DNA from: a virus
IMG/VR virus record: IMGVR_UViG_3300042549_006840
Location: 1-64,000 of that record
DNA length: 64,000 nucleotides
Strand: one strand, 5' to 3'
The notes under the pieces are model-generated. The model had not been told where the DNA came from. It was given only the letters and a program-made list of their open reading frames with translations, and did not search any database. Made by a program: the position numbers and the translations under genes. This document shows positions 28,901 through 37,944 of the stretch, one piece after another; position 1 is the stretch's first letter; each line of letters starts with the position of its first letter.

Positions 28901-30301
28901 ATTGCCAGAGGATTCAAATGTTCTTGTTTCAAACTCTTTAGCTAACTGGTTGTAAACAGTGTTTCTGTTTTCTTTAGAGGCAACACCCTCACTAAATTCA
29001 ACAAGTGATAAGAATTCAGAGTTTGCTGATCCAATGTCTGTGTTAACAACATACAACGTTGGTCTAATTCTTAAACGATCAGCACCAGGAGCTGTCTCAT
29101 TATATGTGTTGGCGGCGTTGTCATACAATGATGAATCGGTTGTATACTTGACAATCGACTCATCAGAAGTAAATCCTACTGATATGTTGTCAGGTAATGT
29201 TGAATATTTTGATACAATAACACTCTGAGGAATAACACGAGAGAATGTTCCCTTTTGGTAAATTACACCTTCTGTAACACCAAAGGAATAACCGTATCCA
29301 ACGGGATCGGTGAATGTGCCAGGTGCTACACGAACCTTTGCCTTGTATGATCTTGCTGCCAAATCTAGAGTGGATACTGAAGCAGATGCTGAGGCTGGTT
29401 TAATAACAACCTGTGGCAATGTTGTGTAATCTTTACCAGCATTCGACAAAACTAAGTTCTGAACTACGCCAAGTGAGTCAGTAATAATAGAACCAGTAGC
29501 TCCACTACCGATTTGAGAGATAACATTAGCAACTGCACTAGAAGTATTGCCAGTGATGTTGTAACCTGTAGAAACGGTCCACGTGGTGGAATTGGCTGAT
29601 GTATTTGCTAGCTGCTCTGAGTTGATTGGCTTAATAGAAAGAATCTTTGTATTTGCCGTAGATCCGTTTGAAATACCAACAATCTGTTGTCTAGCGCCCG
29701 ATGTAGCTTGAGTAAAGATTTCACCATTTGTAAACGTACCACTGGATACCTGTACAGTGACAGCACTAATGACATGCAACGTATCTGAGTTAGCAAATCC
29801 AAGACCGCCGTTAGTAACATCAACATCAAATAGGTTGTTTTCTTTGCTAAAAATCTCTAACACATCGTCATTAGAGAATGCGCTCAGGCTGTAAGTATTT
29901 CCTGAGTTTGTATATTGCAGGAACAGAGTGTTTAAATCAGGACTCTTTGACTCAAAACCTGAAGCATAGTTAACAACAATAGCTTGAAGATTTGCTGAGT
30001 TCTTAACAAAGAAACCAACATAATCTTGAGGATTGACTGGCTGTCCATCTTCTTGCAAATCCTTGATCTTAGCGTATGCTAGAAGAGGATTGTAAATAAA
30101 GTTAACACCGCTTACAATTGTACCACTTTTAAAAACGTGATCTCCAAATCTTTCTACTTGCTTTTGGAGAATTGTTTGAAGTTGGTTTAATTCACGAGTT
30201 TGTAAGGCAACACCAGGCTTGAAGAGAATCTTATAAAAGTCCTTGTCTTCATTGAAATCATCCCAATAGGGAGTGGTGTTGAAATTGGTTTCTAATGACA
30301 T
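25931..30301 (-). CDS. DUF4815-like baseplate/fibre-associated structural protein (1456 aa)
   Basis: The N-terminal portion reads TTPYWDDFNEDKDFYKILF then PGVALQTRELNQLQTILQKQ, the typical start of the DUF4815 group of phage structural proteins in aquatic T4-like phages. The middle is a long beta-rich array; a short coiled coil (about 1110-1130, INKLEKRIDSLEKQVALN) follows. The C-terminus is Pro-rich (PPEPPVVQPVVPKP) then a SRYGVPEFSGF-type region. Transcribed after gp8, where T4 has gp9-gp12, so it probably links fibres to the baseplate. Confidence 0.7.
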   Translation of the reverse strand: MSLETNFNTTPYWDDFNEDKDFYKILFKPGVALQTRELNQLQTILQKQVERFGDHVFKSGTIVSGVNFIYNPLLAYAKIKDLQEDGQPVNPQDYVGFFVKNSANLQAIVVNYASGFESKSPDLNTLFLQYTNSGNTYSLSAFSNDDVLEIFSKENNLFDVDVTNGGLGFANSDTLHVISAVTVQVSSGTFTNGEIFTQATSGARQQIVGISNGSTANTKILSIKPINSEQLANTSANSTTWTVSTGYNITGNTSSAVANVISQIGSGATGSIITDSLGVVQNLVLSNAGKDYTTLPQVVIKPASASASVSTLDLAARSYKAKVRVAPGTFTDPVGYGYSFGVTEGVIYQKGTFSRVIPQSVIVSKYSTLPDNISVGFTSDESIVKYTTDSSLYDNAANTYNETAPGADRLRIRPTLYVVNTDIGSANSEFLSLVEFSEGVASKENRNTVYNQLAKEFETRTFESSGNFVIDPFRSSTKEKVSNTTHVSVVVDPGTAYISGKRVETSGNLSKDVQKSNTVFTKANQTITANYGNYVVVKELAGFFDFKSGTTVNLYDTAKTLLTSVGTGAITPAGTLIGSAKMRSIVYQSGTVGTPNATYRLYLFDVTMNAGKSFSDVKSFYFDSTYDGICDAVLEADGTSSVNVAILKDTNNPDIIFKTGVKAVKSISDISYTYRTSTENLTLNANGTIEITAPTTYTFPYSGSLTLSESQKADFIIAPVSNTNTANTTGTSSGNTTSANLVGTSTAFATDYAAGDYISVYTNSTSYDVKRVENVVNNTLIILNSALTAANSSTNTALFLPAFYPLDLSRSARTITTSANAAVATVDLGETLTASANVVAFYNIRIPSAVQINKDLNRDLYVKIYTANNTTVSAAGNNTTGPWSLGVPDTFRLKAVYFGNTASSTDVTKHFFVNSYNDGDVVKNAELRLVPGSDLAISNTQWLLAKFDAFDVNTSEGFITINSYNDIINDATGYSNNTYINRLEVPEVLTSDGRYYDGIDTFDFRPFTSNTAAYSTTVGGATVNPANTQTLNSDEKYFPVPDSQVTFDIEFYGSRIDRVVVNKNTLISVIQGAPDVANLKDPGAPADSITVNRLFVPPYPSLPSALSNTTFQILDKRVGNESSIVNGRQQAYTINNLNSSADTRSQPKRYSMSQINKLEKRIDSLEKQVALNTLEKQITELVIPSSNDSGKDRFKNAFLVDNFDDAFVVDRTSLESTAYIDSQNGELLPLTTIFNVESIFDRSDASTANNIHQNKTLLLPYEEYTIVSQLSASEPRVVRSVPAAIETVAVTYYPVDDYVYTPPDPIVVISTPNTVDPIIVLPPEPPVVQPVVPKPAMVRVITDGAVEYYEADFVAEFYQNNKEWVESRYGVPEFSGFRAGDETAVFDVVLTSKVSIPEVQSTPAEVIVVTTTIDPPQTQTTSEPYIQITDANAEEASMTRDTGGGKYVEDFSHMQY

Positions 30302-30310
30302 CTAGTCCTC

Positions 30311-32071
30311 TTAAAACTTCAAAATTAGTTTTATAGATTCGGATTGGCTTGCACTTCTCTCAATCGGATCTACGTTTTCTATGTATAACACTTCTCCACT
30401 GCCCTGAACAATGTCTGATGGCAGACGACTATTCAGTGTAATGGATGCTCCTGAATTAACACCAATCATGGTGTTTCCAGTATTGAGTACACCTCTTAAA
30501 TCAGTCAAGTAATAATAATTAGCATCGTTTGAATGGTAGTACGCATTAGCAACAGCTACATCTAGTTGGTACACCTTTTCATCTTCCACAAAACTACCAG
30601 AGCCTGCTGTGTATGTGTATCTTTCTCTGTTATCAAATGTGTTAAAGTCTTTTGCTTGATCATTGATAACATAGCTGATCGCGTTAGCAGTAGCTCCTGA
30701 AGTACCACCAGTAATAATTTTGTTAGTTACAAAAATACCTGTTACATTAGAAACTGATACTGTTGTAGTTGTACTTCCCTTTACAATACCAGTCGCATTG
30801 GAATCAGTTTGAGTAACAACTTCGTTATCAGTAAACACACCAGTAGGAGTAGCAATTGTCAAAGTTACATTTGCAAACAAAGGATCCTTTAGTAATCCAA
30901 TTGTTCTATAATCATTTGAAACTGGAATTGTACCTGATTCGTTATTGGCAAAAGTCACACTGATGCCTAGGTACTTACCACCTAGTTCAAATTCAGGATC
31001 CTTACCGTGGCCACCTTTAGGTCCCAATACAACATAAACGGAGGCTGCATTTGAAACACCACCTGTATTACCAAGAATGGTTGTAGTAGCATAAGTGTAA
31101 CCAGCACCTCTTTCAATAATTTCAATTCCAGAAATTGAATTAGAAGAGTTTGTATTAACTAAAGCTCTAGCAACAGCACCAGTTCCGTCACCTTCAATTA
31201 ACACCGAGGGAGTGATTTCATACACCGATGTAATATCCGGAGTTATACTGAATCCGCTATCAACTGTAATTTTTTTCTGAGTTCCAATAACCGTGTAATC
31301 AATAATCTTTTTTACTTGTCCTAAACCAGTTCCACCTTTAATGTAGATGTAACTGTTATCATAGAAATTATTGGATGCAACAGCATTGTTTGCAATCGTA
31401 AATATTGTTGGGTCTCCACCAATAGTCAAATCAGAAGAAATAAACGTATTGGAAAGATATGTGTTATAGTTTGATCCAGCATAACTAACTAAAACAACAT
31501 CAATTGATCCTGAAACAGCATTGCCCGACACATTTGCGTTTGGAATTACAGGGACATATTCATCTGTAGCAAACTTAGTAAAGTTTGAGCTATCAATCGT
31601 GTACATATACTTCCAAACATATCCATCGGAAGTACTATAAAACTCATCATCAGCACCAGTATCATTGAAGTTTGGTGATATGGTTGAAGGTGCACCATTA
31701 TTATTTCCAAGCACCTTAAACACGTGGAAAGAGGATACGGCATTGACTACAGCATAGTAATTATTTACAGTAATATCTGTGTTACCACTGTAAGCTGTGT
31801 AAACAGTATTTGATACCCAATCATATCGCGGAATCATTACCTTAACATCACTATTAGAAACCTTTTTTCCAAAAACCATCAATTTGTAAGGATCAATATT
31901 AACCGTGTCATTGGTGTTTGTTAAATTAGGAATGGTTTCATCACCACCAGAATAAGGTGTATGACGACCAGCAAACACGTAATAAATGCTGTTAGCAGTC
32001 TCAGAGATAGACTCTCTGAACTGCTTAGCGTTATGCAAGTTTAGATAATTGGTAACTAGTTTTGTAGACAT
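30311..32071 (-). CDS. 8: Baseplate wedge protein gp8
   Basis: Wedge component. It has 586 residues, much longer than T4 gp8 (334). The N-terminal part (VTNYLNLHNAKQFRESI, YYVFAGRHTPYSGGDETIP) and DGYVWKYMYTID match the gp8 family; the extra length is a C-terminal beta-rich region with GSTTTTVSVSNVTG-type repeats. It follows the gp7-like gene by 14 nt. A CATAAATA motif lies exactly 6 nt before the ATG. Confidence 0.75.
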   Translation of the reverse strand: MSTKLVTNYLNLHNAKQFRESISETANSIYYVFAGRHTPYSGGDETIPNLTNTNDTVNIDPYKLMVFGKKVSNSDVKVMIPRYDWVSNTVYTAYSGNTDITVNNYYAVVNAVSSFHVFKVLGNNNGAPSTISPNFNDTGADDEFYSTSDGYVWKYMYTIDSSNFTKFATDEYVPVIPNANVSGNAVSGSIDVVLVSYAGSNYNTYLSNTFISSDLTIGGDPTIFTIANNAVASNNFYDNSYIYIKGGTGLGQVKKIIDYTVIGTQKKITVDSGFSITPDITSVYEITPSVLIEGDGTGAVARALVNTNSSNSISGIEIIERGAGYTYATTTILGNTGGVSNAASVYVVLGPKGGHGKDPEFELGGKYLGISVTFANNESGTIPVSNDYRTIGLLKDPLFANVTLTIATPTGVFTDNEVVTQTDSNATGIVKGSTTTTVSVSNVTGIFVTNKIITGGTSGATANAISYVINDQAKDFNTFDNRERYTYTAGSGSFVEDEKVYQLDVAVANAYYHSNDANYYYLTDLRGVLNTGNTMIGVNSGASITLNSRLPSDIVQGSGEVLYIENVDPIERSASQSESIKLILKF

Positions 32072-32077
32072 ATATCT

Positions 32078-32085
32078 TATTTATG
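32078..32085 (-). promoter_or_regulatory. Late-promoter-like CATAAATA 6 nt before gp8
   Basis: One mismatch to TATAAATA. A start about 6 nt downstream falls on the gp8 ATG. No clear SD precedes gp8. Confidence 0.45.
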
Positions 32086-34896
32086 CTAGGAAATAACAAT
32101 TTTTGAAGACGCATTAGCACTTACATCAATATCGGAAGAAAGAATTACTTTACCAAACATTCTTGTTCCAGCTACGTGAATAATCTTTTTGAGTACTTCA
32201 GAATATTTTGTGAAAGGGACTTTTGATTGAATCTCATAACTATATTCTTGGTAGTAGTCACTATCCAATATTTTTTTATCACTAGAAGCAAAACCTCTGG
32301 TAGTTGAAAAGTACCCTTCTCCAACACCTTGTTTATTAAGGTTTGTTTGTGCAGTAACGATGTAAGGAGATCCTTCCTTCTCAAGAGAAACGTTCTCACC
32401 ATTAATATAACCAAAACCCGAATCAAGTACAGTAACGCCACTTACGACAGCGTTGGCAACTTGCACGTTAGCATTAATATCAGCATTCTCACCAATAGGT
32501 AAGGAACTAGCTTGTTCTGTCACGCTCGCAATAGTAGCCAATGCACCTGTTGTAGTACCAATGATAGTATTTGAAGGATAAAAAGTGTTTTCAAAACTTA
32601 GTCTCTTAACTAAAAGCACTGAGTTATTGGATCCTTCTTTAACTTGGCCAACTGCCGTTGTTGCTATTGTTACAGCAGTGTTTACAAGAACAACATTAGC
32701 AGTAGCGTTAGTAGTTAGGGTGCGAAGCTGATATCCGTTTGTATTTGTATTTTGGAATGAGCCAGTTGAGCTGTAAAGTTTAACTGTTCCGCTACCACCT
32801 GTGATACCAGAAGAGTAAACGAAACCCGTAGCTATGTTTGAGGTACCATTACTTTGATACACATACTCGCTAGCTTCAAAGGAACTGGTGGGTGACCCAT
32901 TAGCAGCAGTACCGGAAAAGTTTGTGACATTCAACTGAACAGCAGCTGAGTTGGATGTTTGTTTAACTATTTCACCAACAGAAAATAACTTAGTCGGGCT
33001 GCTGATAGTAATGGAAAAATCTTTACGCTTGTAACCAGCAACATCGGGCTCATAAACCAAAACAAAAGGATTGATGTTGTAATCTGTTCCTGGATTAATA
33101 GATGTAAGTGAAGCTACAGTGCCAATAACTGTACTGTTATATCTCAACGCATTGAGCAACGTTGTATTAATGTCGGCACCTGGATACTTAACAAACCCAT
33201 ATCCAGTTGCATTAGCATTATTAGGACTCAAATCGAGATTAATATCAAGGAATGGAATGCTACCAGTATTATTTGATGAAAGCAAATCGGGGGTTAGAAG
33301 CACTGTTTCATCATTATCCAAAGAGCCTACTTGAAAAGTAGCGTCTGTACCGGAACTTACAAAATCAATATTTGCATAGCTGTTCGAAGTAGATCCAACA
33401 ACATAAGAAAATATTGAAGATGGATAAAATGTATTTAAAACTGAATCTAAACCCATGTGAGTAGCATTGGAACCAATTAACTTTCCACTTGCTGTGATAT
33501 CTGCATTGTTAGCCACTACTGCAGTAAAAGAAAGATTAGAAGTATATGTGTTTACTGTAGCAATTGTCGCGTTATTGCTTGCAAGTCTAAAAGAAGTATT
33601 AGTTGCAGCAACGTTACCACTAATAGGTCTCAGTAATAAAGATCCCCTTGTAGTATTAGCTGTTGATACCGAAAGAATTAAAGCATTAGCAGATGAAGTA
33701 GCATTGATTGCTTCTATTACTGAATTGGCTGTAAAGAGGGAAATGTTCGAGGATGTATTGTATACCAAATCAACTAAGCTAGCTTTGAATACCAAGTTTG
33801 ATGCAACAATATTACCAGATATATTATTAACTCTTACTGTACCTACAGCGTTTGATACCAATGTAACAGAAACAATTCCAGCAGTAGCATTTGCAACAGA
33901 AGAATTACCTTGAGCAAACAGAATTGTATTAGCTGCAAAATACTGAGCATTCACAGCACTTGTGAACCCAACTCTCATTACTTGCTGAGATACATTTTCA
34001 AATCTACCAAACGCTGTGATTTGAGTATTACTATTAGTCAGTGTGTTATATCTCAAAACTTTGTCTGAGATGTAAACACTTGCGGTGTTGGAGAATCCGA
34101 AACCACCATCTATAATTTTAAAATTTACTCTACCAGTAGCACTAGAGATGGATGTTACAATAGCTTTAGCATTCTTACCATTATCAGAAACTACTTTAAA
34201 TTCATCACCAACAGCAAAATCTTGACCGCCATTAAGCACATCAAGAGTAGTAAGTGAACCAGTAACAGAAGGAGCATTAATGGTGTTTGTGTTGGATGTT
34301 TCCACAACCTGCTCACCATAAAGGAAGTCACCTCTTACATTAGACAAGAAAAGCACATCAATAAACTTACCATTGACCCTTTTTTTAACAACACTTTCGC
34401 AAAAAGCTTTTGCTCCTGTTGAAACACCAACAACTTCTTTATTAACAAAAGATGTATTTCTTGGAGATACTGTAACTTCCAAATATTTTGGCTTTGTCCA
34501 AGTACCGTCTGAAGACTTTAAAATGTCTTGTCCAGGAAGATATACTGCAGAGTCTTGATTGAAAAGAGCTCTCATTGCAAGCTTGACGCTCTGCTCATTT
34601 CCTTTGTTTTGATACAAGTCAAGAATATTTCTGATGAACATTCTTTCATCAGCCTGGACTGATAAAGGAAGATCCTTAAGGAACGTTTCCTTGAAGTGAA
34701 CTATAAACTGATCCACAGTTTTATCAATGTCTCTATACTCTATTAAGTTTCTAGAGTAATACGCTTGCTGTCCAGTAGTTTCTAACCACTTATAATAAGA
34801 CTTAACAAATTCAATAAACAGTGGTCCCTCTTCATTATAGAAGGCAGGGAACTGCGATTGAATTAATGGGGAAACTAAGTCTTCAATATTCTTCAT
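32086..34896 (-). CDS. Baseplate wedge initiator, gp7-like (tentative)
   Basis: Protein of 936 residues (T4 gp7 has 1032). The N-terminus contains LVSPLIQSQFPAFYNEEGP and FIEFVKSYYKWLETTGQQ, then a region about NILDLYQNKGNEQSVKLAMR. This opening is conserved in a large baseplate protein of aquatic T4-like phages. The remainder is beta-rich. The position between gp6 and gp8 is the T4 location of gp7, which is the main reason for the name; I cannot confirm homology by sequence alone. It overlaps gp6 by 4 nt. Confidence 0.55.
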   Translation of the reverse strand: MKNIEDLVSPLIQSQFPAFYNEEGPLFIEFVKSYYKWLETTGQQAYYSRNLIEYRDIDKTVDQFIVHFKETFLKDLPLSVQADERMFIRNILDLYQNKGNEQSVKLAMRALFNQDSAVYLPGQDILKSSDGTWTKPKYLEVTVSPRNTSFVNKEVVGVSTGAKAFCESVVKKRVNGKFIDVLFLSNVRGDFLYGEQVVETSNTNTINAPSVTGSLTTLDVLNGGQDFAVGDEFKVVSDNGKNAKAIVTSISSATGRVNFKIIDGGFGFSNTASVYISDKVLRYNTLTNSNTQITAFGRFENVSQQVMRVGFTSAVNAQYFAANTILFAQGNSSVANATAGIVSVTLVSNAVGTVRVNNISGNIVASNLVFKASLVDLVYNTSSNISLFTANSVIEAINATSSANALILSVSTANTTRGSLLLRPISGNVAATNTSFRLASNNATIATVNTYTSNLSFTAVVANNADITASGKLIGSNATHMGLDSVLNTFYPSSIFSYVVGSTSNSYANIDFVSSGTDATFQVGSLDNDETVLLTPDLLSSNNTGSIPFLDINLDLSPNNANATGYGFVKYPGADINTTLLNALRYNSTVIGTVASLTSINPGTDYNINPFVLVYEPDVAGYKRKDFSITISSPTKLFSVGEIVKQTSNSAAVQLNVTNFSGTAANGSPTSSFEASEYVYQSNGTSNIATGFVYSSGITGGSGTVKLYSSTGSFQNTNTNGYQLRTLTTNATANVVLVNTAVTIATTAVGQVKEGSNNSVLLVKRLSFENTFYPSNTIIGTTTGALATIASVTEQASSLPIGENADINANVQVANAVVSGVTVLDSGFGYINGENVSLEKEGSPYIVTAQTNLNKQGVGEGYFSTTRGFASSDKKILDSDYYQEYSYEIQSKVPFTKYSEVLKKIIHVAGTRMFGKVILSSDIDVSANASSKIVIS

Positions 34897-36680
34897 AACT
34901 TGACAGGTGTCACCGTAACTGTTACATCTTCATCTTTGATAGCAAGGATAACGTTCTTTGTACTAGAAAAATCTTTTGCATTACTTCTTGCATATATTTT
35001 AATGCCAGTACCTTCATAATCAGAAACATTAAGGTTTTGAATAGTAACAATGCCGTTTGTATAATCAACAGCTCCAACTACCTTTTTAATCTCTACAACA
35101 CCACTTGTCAATTTAGCAACATAAACTAAACCTCTTGTATCATCAACAAGGATAGATCTGTAACCTTCATAAGTGAAAGGCGAAGATTGAATTGTGTGAC
35201 CATAGTGATACTCATCTGTGTTTAATACAACACCGGTTTCTGATTGGAATGAAAATCCAAAAATAATATCATAACTTTGATCTATATTCGTTGAAGGAGT
35301 AATAACTTTAATAGCGCGGATTTCCGTATCATTACTAACAATGCTATCATCAGCTGAATCAATATCTTTTGTCAGCTTAGTGTAGAAGATTGTCTTTTTG
35401 AACCCTTCGAGATTGGTTGTGTTGTGAGCACTAATCTTAGACAGCACAGCTGTTCTAATATCACTAGACAATTTCGTAGTTGCGTTTACATTGTACTTAA
35501 TATCAGAAACAACCTTAACATACATGAACTGAGGATCAACAAACACCACATCGACAGTCAGAGGAGTTTTGTCTTTGATAAAGTCACTGAACGTTTTAAT
35601 TCTGTTTGCAGGTGTGCCGTCAGCATTCTGAACATCAACAGAAATAAACACTTTACCAAATTGTGGAGGAACCAAATCCTCTCCACCATAAGCTGAAATA
35701 CTTTGGATATCACCAAAATTAGCTTTTAGGATTGTTTCGTAATCCGTTGCTGTAACTGCTCTTCCTTGAACCTGGAAGTTTCTAGGAGCATTATATCTAA
35801 TAGACTCAATTGTCTCATTGATTGCTCCACCAGTAGCACTTGAAATAGTGCTAATGGACACGTTGGCGTGAGAATCGATATTTCCATCGTTTAAGAATGT
35901 GGATGCTCCGTTTGGTAGTTCACCACTAGATGTTCTATACTCAACAACAATCACAGAACCATCCCTTGGCTTTCTACCAAAAACATTATCACCAAATCTA
36001 ACTTCATATTGTTGGTTTTCTGCTGCTTCGACAAAATAAGCTCTTGTCAACGAAGTTAGACCAATTAAGGTTTCTGTTTTTGTGTAAGCAAGAGTAGTGG
36101 ATCCACCATCTTCAATCACAGTAACAGAAACACTACCGGTATCAATAGTTGGATTGGACATAACAAATCTTTGGGATGTATTGCTGTAATTCATCGTAAA
36201 ACTATCAGCAATGTATGTTCCCTCATACAACATGATGTTAGCCGTGAATACACCGTTATTGGACGTGTTAATCACTTCATTTGAGGATGTTGAGAACGTG
36301 TATGTGTTTGAGCCAACTCTAGAAGTGAAAGTTGTTCCTTTTGGAATAACAATATTCGTTGTTGGTGATGAAGGAGTAACAGTCAGACCAATTTCAGCTG
36401 TTGCAGAAACAAAAGATCTAGGGGTGTAATTCAATGACTTAGCATGAGAGATAACACTATCACGGAGCTGAGCAGTGTCGATGAACATCTCACTAGCAAC
36501 CATGTTAGTGTAGAAGGAATTCAAATAAGTGTTGTATGACAGCAGGTCAACCAACGTGTTAATGTTAGACCCTTCAAAGTCTACATCTTTAAATGCTGAG
36601 TTATTCTTAAGATATGTCTTAAGATTTGTTTTGATTGTTTGGAAATCTAGTCCAACCAGATCGATGCTGGTGTTAGCCAT
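34893..36680 (-). CDS. 6: Baseplate wedge protein gp6
   Basis: Core wedge protein whose dimers form the inner baseplate ring with gp7 and gp25. It has 595 residues (T4 gp6 has 660). The N-terminus (LVGLDFQTIKTNLKTYLKNN, FEGSNINTLVDLLSYNTYLN) and NYTPRSFVSATAEIGL are clear family signatures, shared with Mu gp47/P2 gpJ-like wedge proteins. It starts right after gp25 ends and overlaps the gp7-like gene. Confidence 0.9.
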   Translation of the reverse strand: MANTSIDLVGLDFQTIKTNLKTYLKNNSAFKDVDFEGSNINTLVDLLSYNTYLNSFYTNMVASEMFIDTAQLRDSVISHAKSLNYTPRSFVSATAEIGLTVTPSSPTTNIVIPKGTTFTSRVGSNTYTFSTSSNEVINTSNNGVFTANIMLYEGTYIADSFTMNYSNTSQRFVMSNPTIDTGSVSVTVIEDGGSTTLAYTKTETLIGLTSLTRAYFVEAAENQQYEVRFGDNVFGRKPRDGSVIVVEYRTSSGELPNGASTFLNDGNIDSHANVSISTISSATGGAINETIESIRYNAPRNFQVQGRAVTATDYETILKANFGDIQSISAYGGEDLVPPQFGKVFISVDVQNADGTPANRIKTFSDFIKDKTPLTVDVVFVDPQFMYVKVVSDIKYNVNATTKLSSDIRTAVLSKISAHNTTNLEGFKKTIFYTKLTKDIDSADDSIVSNDTEIRAIKVITPSTNIDQSYDIIFGFSFQSETGVVLNTDEYHYGHTIQSSPFTYEGYRSILVDDTRGLVYVAKLTSGVVEIKKVVGAVDYTNGIVTIQNLNVSDYEGTGIKIYARSNAKDFSSTKNVILAIKDEDVTVTVTPVKL

Positions 36681-37109
36681 TTATCGGATCCTATTTAAAA
36701 TGAGTTCTAAGGTAACAGGTTCAGCTTTATTTATTACGCTGAAAACAATATTAATGTACATCGAATTCTGATCTGGGTTGCCAGAAACATTAACATCGAT
36801 CACATTTGCTCTTGGCTCGTGATTTCCAATTGCGGTTTTAATTAAGTCTGCAACAACTTGTTCGGTTGATGGTGAGAAGTTCTCAAACAACATTTTTCTG
36901 ATGTCGCTGCCAAACGTTGGATTGAAGAATCGCTCACCCTTATCCGTCAGAAGAATGTTTCTAATTGACCTTTTAACAGAGTCTTCATTCTTATATGAAA
37001 GCAGATCTTTCTTAACTAGTTCCAAATCAAAATTAGAATAGAAGTCGGAATAGACTAGCGGCTTGGCAGTCTGAGGAGTTGTTTTTGTTTTTCTTACTAC
37101 GATTGCCAT
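36681..37109 (-). CDS. 25: Baseplate wedge protein gp25
   Basis: Small wedge protein with the gp25/lysozyme-like fold name but no enzymatic role; it anchors the first sheath ring. It has 142 residues (T4 gp25 has 132). Family signatures: VKRSIRNILLTDKGERFFNP, FGSDIRKMLFE and the EPR motif in NHEPRANV. It lies directly between gp5 and gp6 genes. Confidence 0.93.
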   Translation of the reverse strand: MAIVVRKTKTTPQTAKPLVYSDFYSNFDLELVKKDLLSYKNEDSVKRSIRNILLTDKGERFFNPTFGSDIRKMLFENFSPSTEQVVADLIKTAIGNHEPRANVIDVNVSGNPDQNSMYINIVFSVINKAEPVTLELILNRIR

Positions 37110-37110
37110 A

Positions 37111-37944
37111 TTAGCCGCCTATGAATACTGTACTTGATCCAGACTCAATCTTATTGGTACCAACAGCGTTACCAGGATCCTGTGTGTCAGCTGTATCACC
37201 AACACGAGCTGCACCATTTGCGCCTTGATTGAGATTGATCGTCTTCCCGTTAATTTTTATATCCCCAGAAACATTGAGGTTGTAGTTTCCATCAACCTTA
37301 ACATCCACATTACCCTTAATCTCTACTTTTGCATTACCTTGAATGTAAACAGTCTTATCCTTAAGAACAACTTCGATGTCATCTCCAACAATCTTATTAA
37401 CTCTTCTACCTTCTTGGTTAATCTCTAAGTAAGTTCCGGTTCTATGAAAAACATGGATTCTCTCCTTATTAGGAGTGTCATCAAGTTCTACAATATGACC
37501 ACTTTCAGATTGATACACTCTATTGTAGGGATATGTCGCAGAATACGCAGAAGACGGCTCAGGACCAACTGTATTTTTATTTAGTGGGTTCACTTCACGA
37601 GCAAGCAGAGTAACATCGTGCTTAGCTGGATCCCTATCCTCAATACCAGGCAACGATCCAAGAATCATTGGCATTTGACCTTCACTACCATCAGCAAAGA
37701 AACCAACAACAGTAGATCCAACCATCAATCCCGTTGGCGACAAACCTGTCTTTTGGTAACTTGCGCTGGTTGGTTGCATAATGATGAAAGCCCACTGTAG
37801 ATCAGCAGTTGGAGTTTTGACTCTGTCACCATGGAAGTTATGAACTCGGACTTTGACACGGCCAAGCTTTTGAGGATCATCTCTATCCTCAACAACACCA
37901 AACCACCAAAAAAAGCCTTCAGTTCCAAAATTCTTTGTTGTCAT
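37111..37944 (-). CDS. 5: Baseplate hub/central spike gp5 without lysozyme domain
   Basis: Hub and spike protein that punctures the outer membrane. The N-terminal OB-fold (FFWWFGVVEDRDDPQKLGRV, about residues 1-115) matches gp5/gpV proteins. The C-terminus shows beta-helix repeats (KVEIKGNVDVKVDGNYNLN, about 200-245). It has 277 residues against 575 in T4: the internal lysozyme domain is absent, as in other aquatic T4-like phages. Lysozyme activity may be supplied by the GH24 domain at 45649-47340. It overlaps the gp27-like gene by 4 nt. Confidence 0.88.
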   Translation of the reverse strand: MTTKNFGTEGFFWWFGVVEDRDDPQKLGRVKVRVHNFHGDRVKTPTADLQWAFIIMQPTSASYQKTGLSPTGLMVGSTVVGFFADGSEGQMPMILGSLPGIEDRDPAKHDVTLLAREVNPLNKNTVGPEPSSAYSATYPYNRVYQSESGHIVELDDTPNKERIHVFHRTGTYLEINQEGRRVNKIVGDDIEVVLKDKTVYIQGNAKVEIKGNVDVKVDGNYNLNVSGDIKINGKTINLNQGANGAARVGDTADTQDPGNAVGTNKIESGSSTVFIGG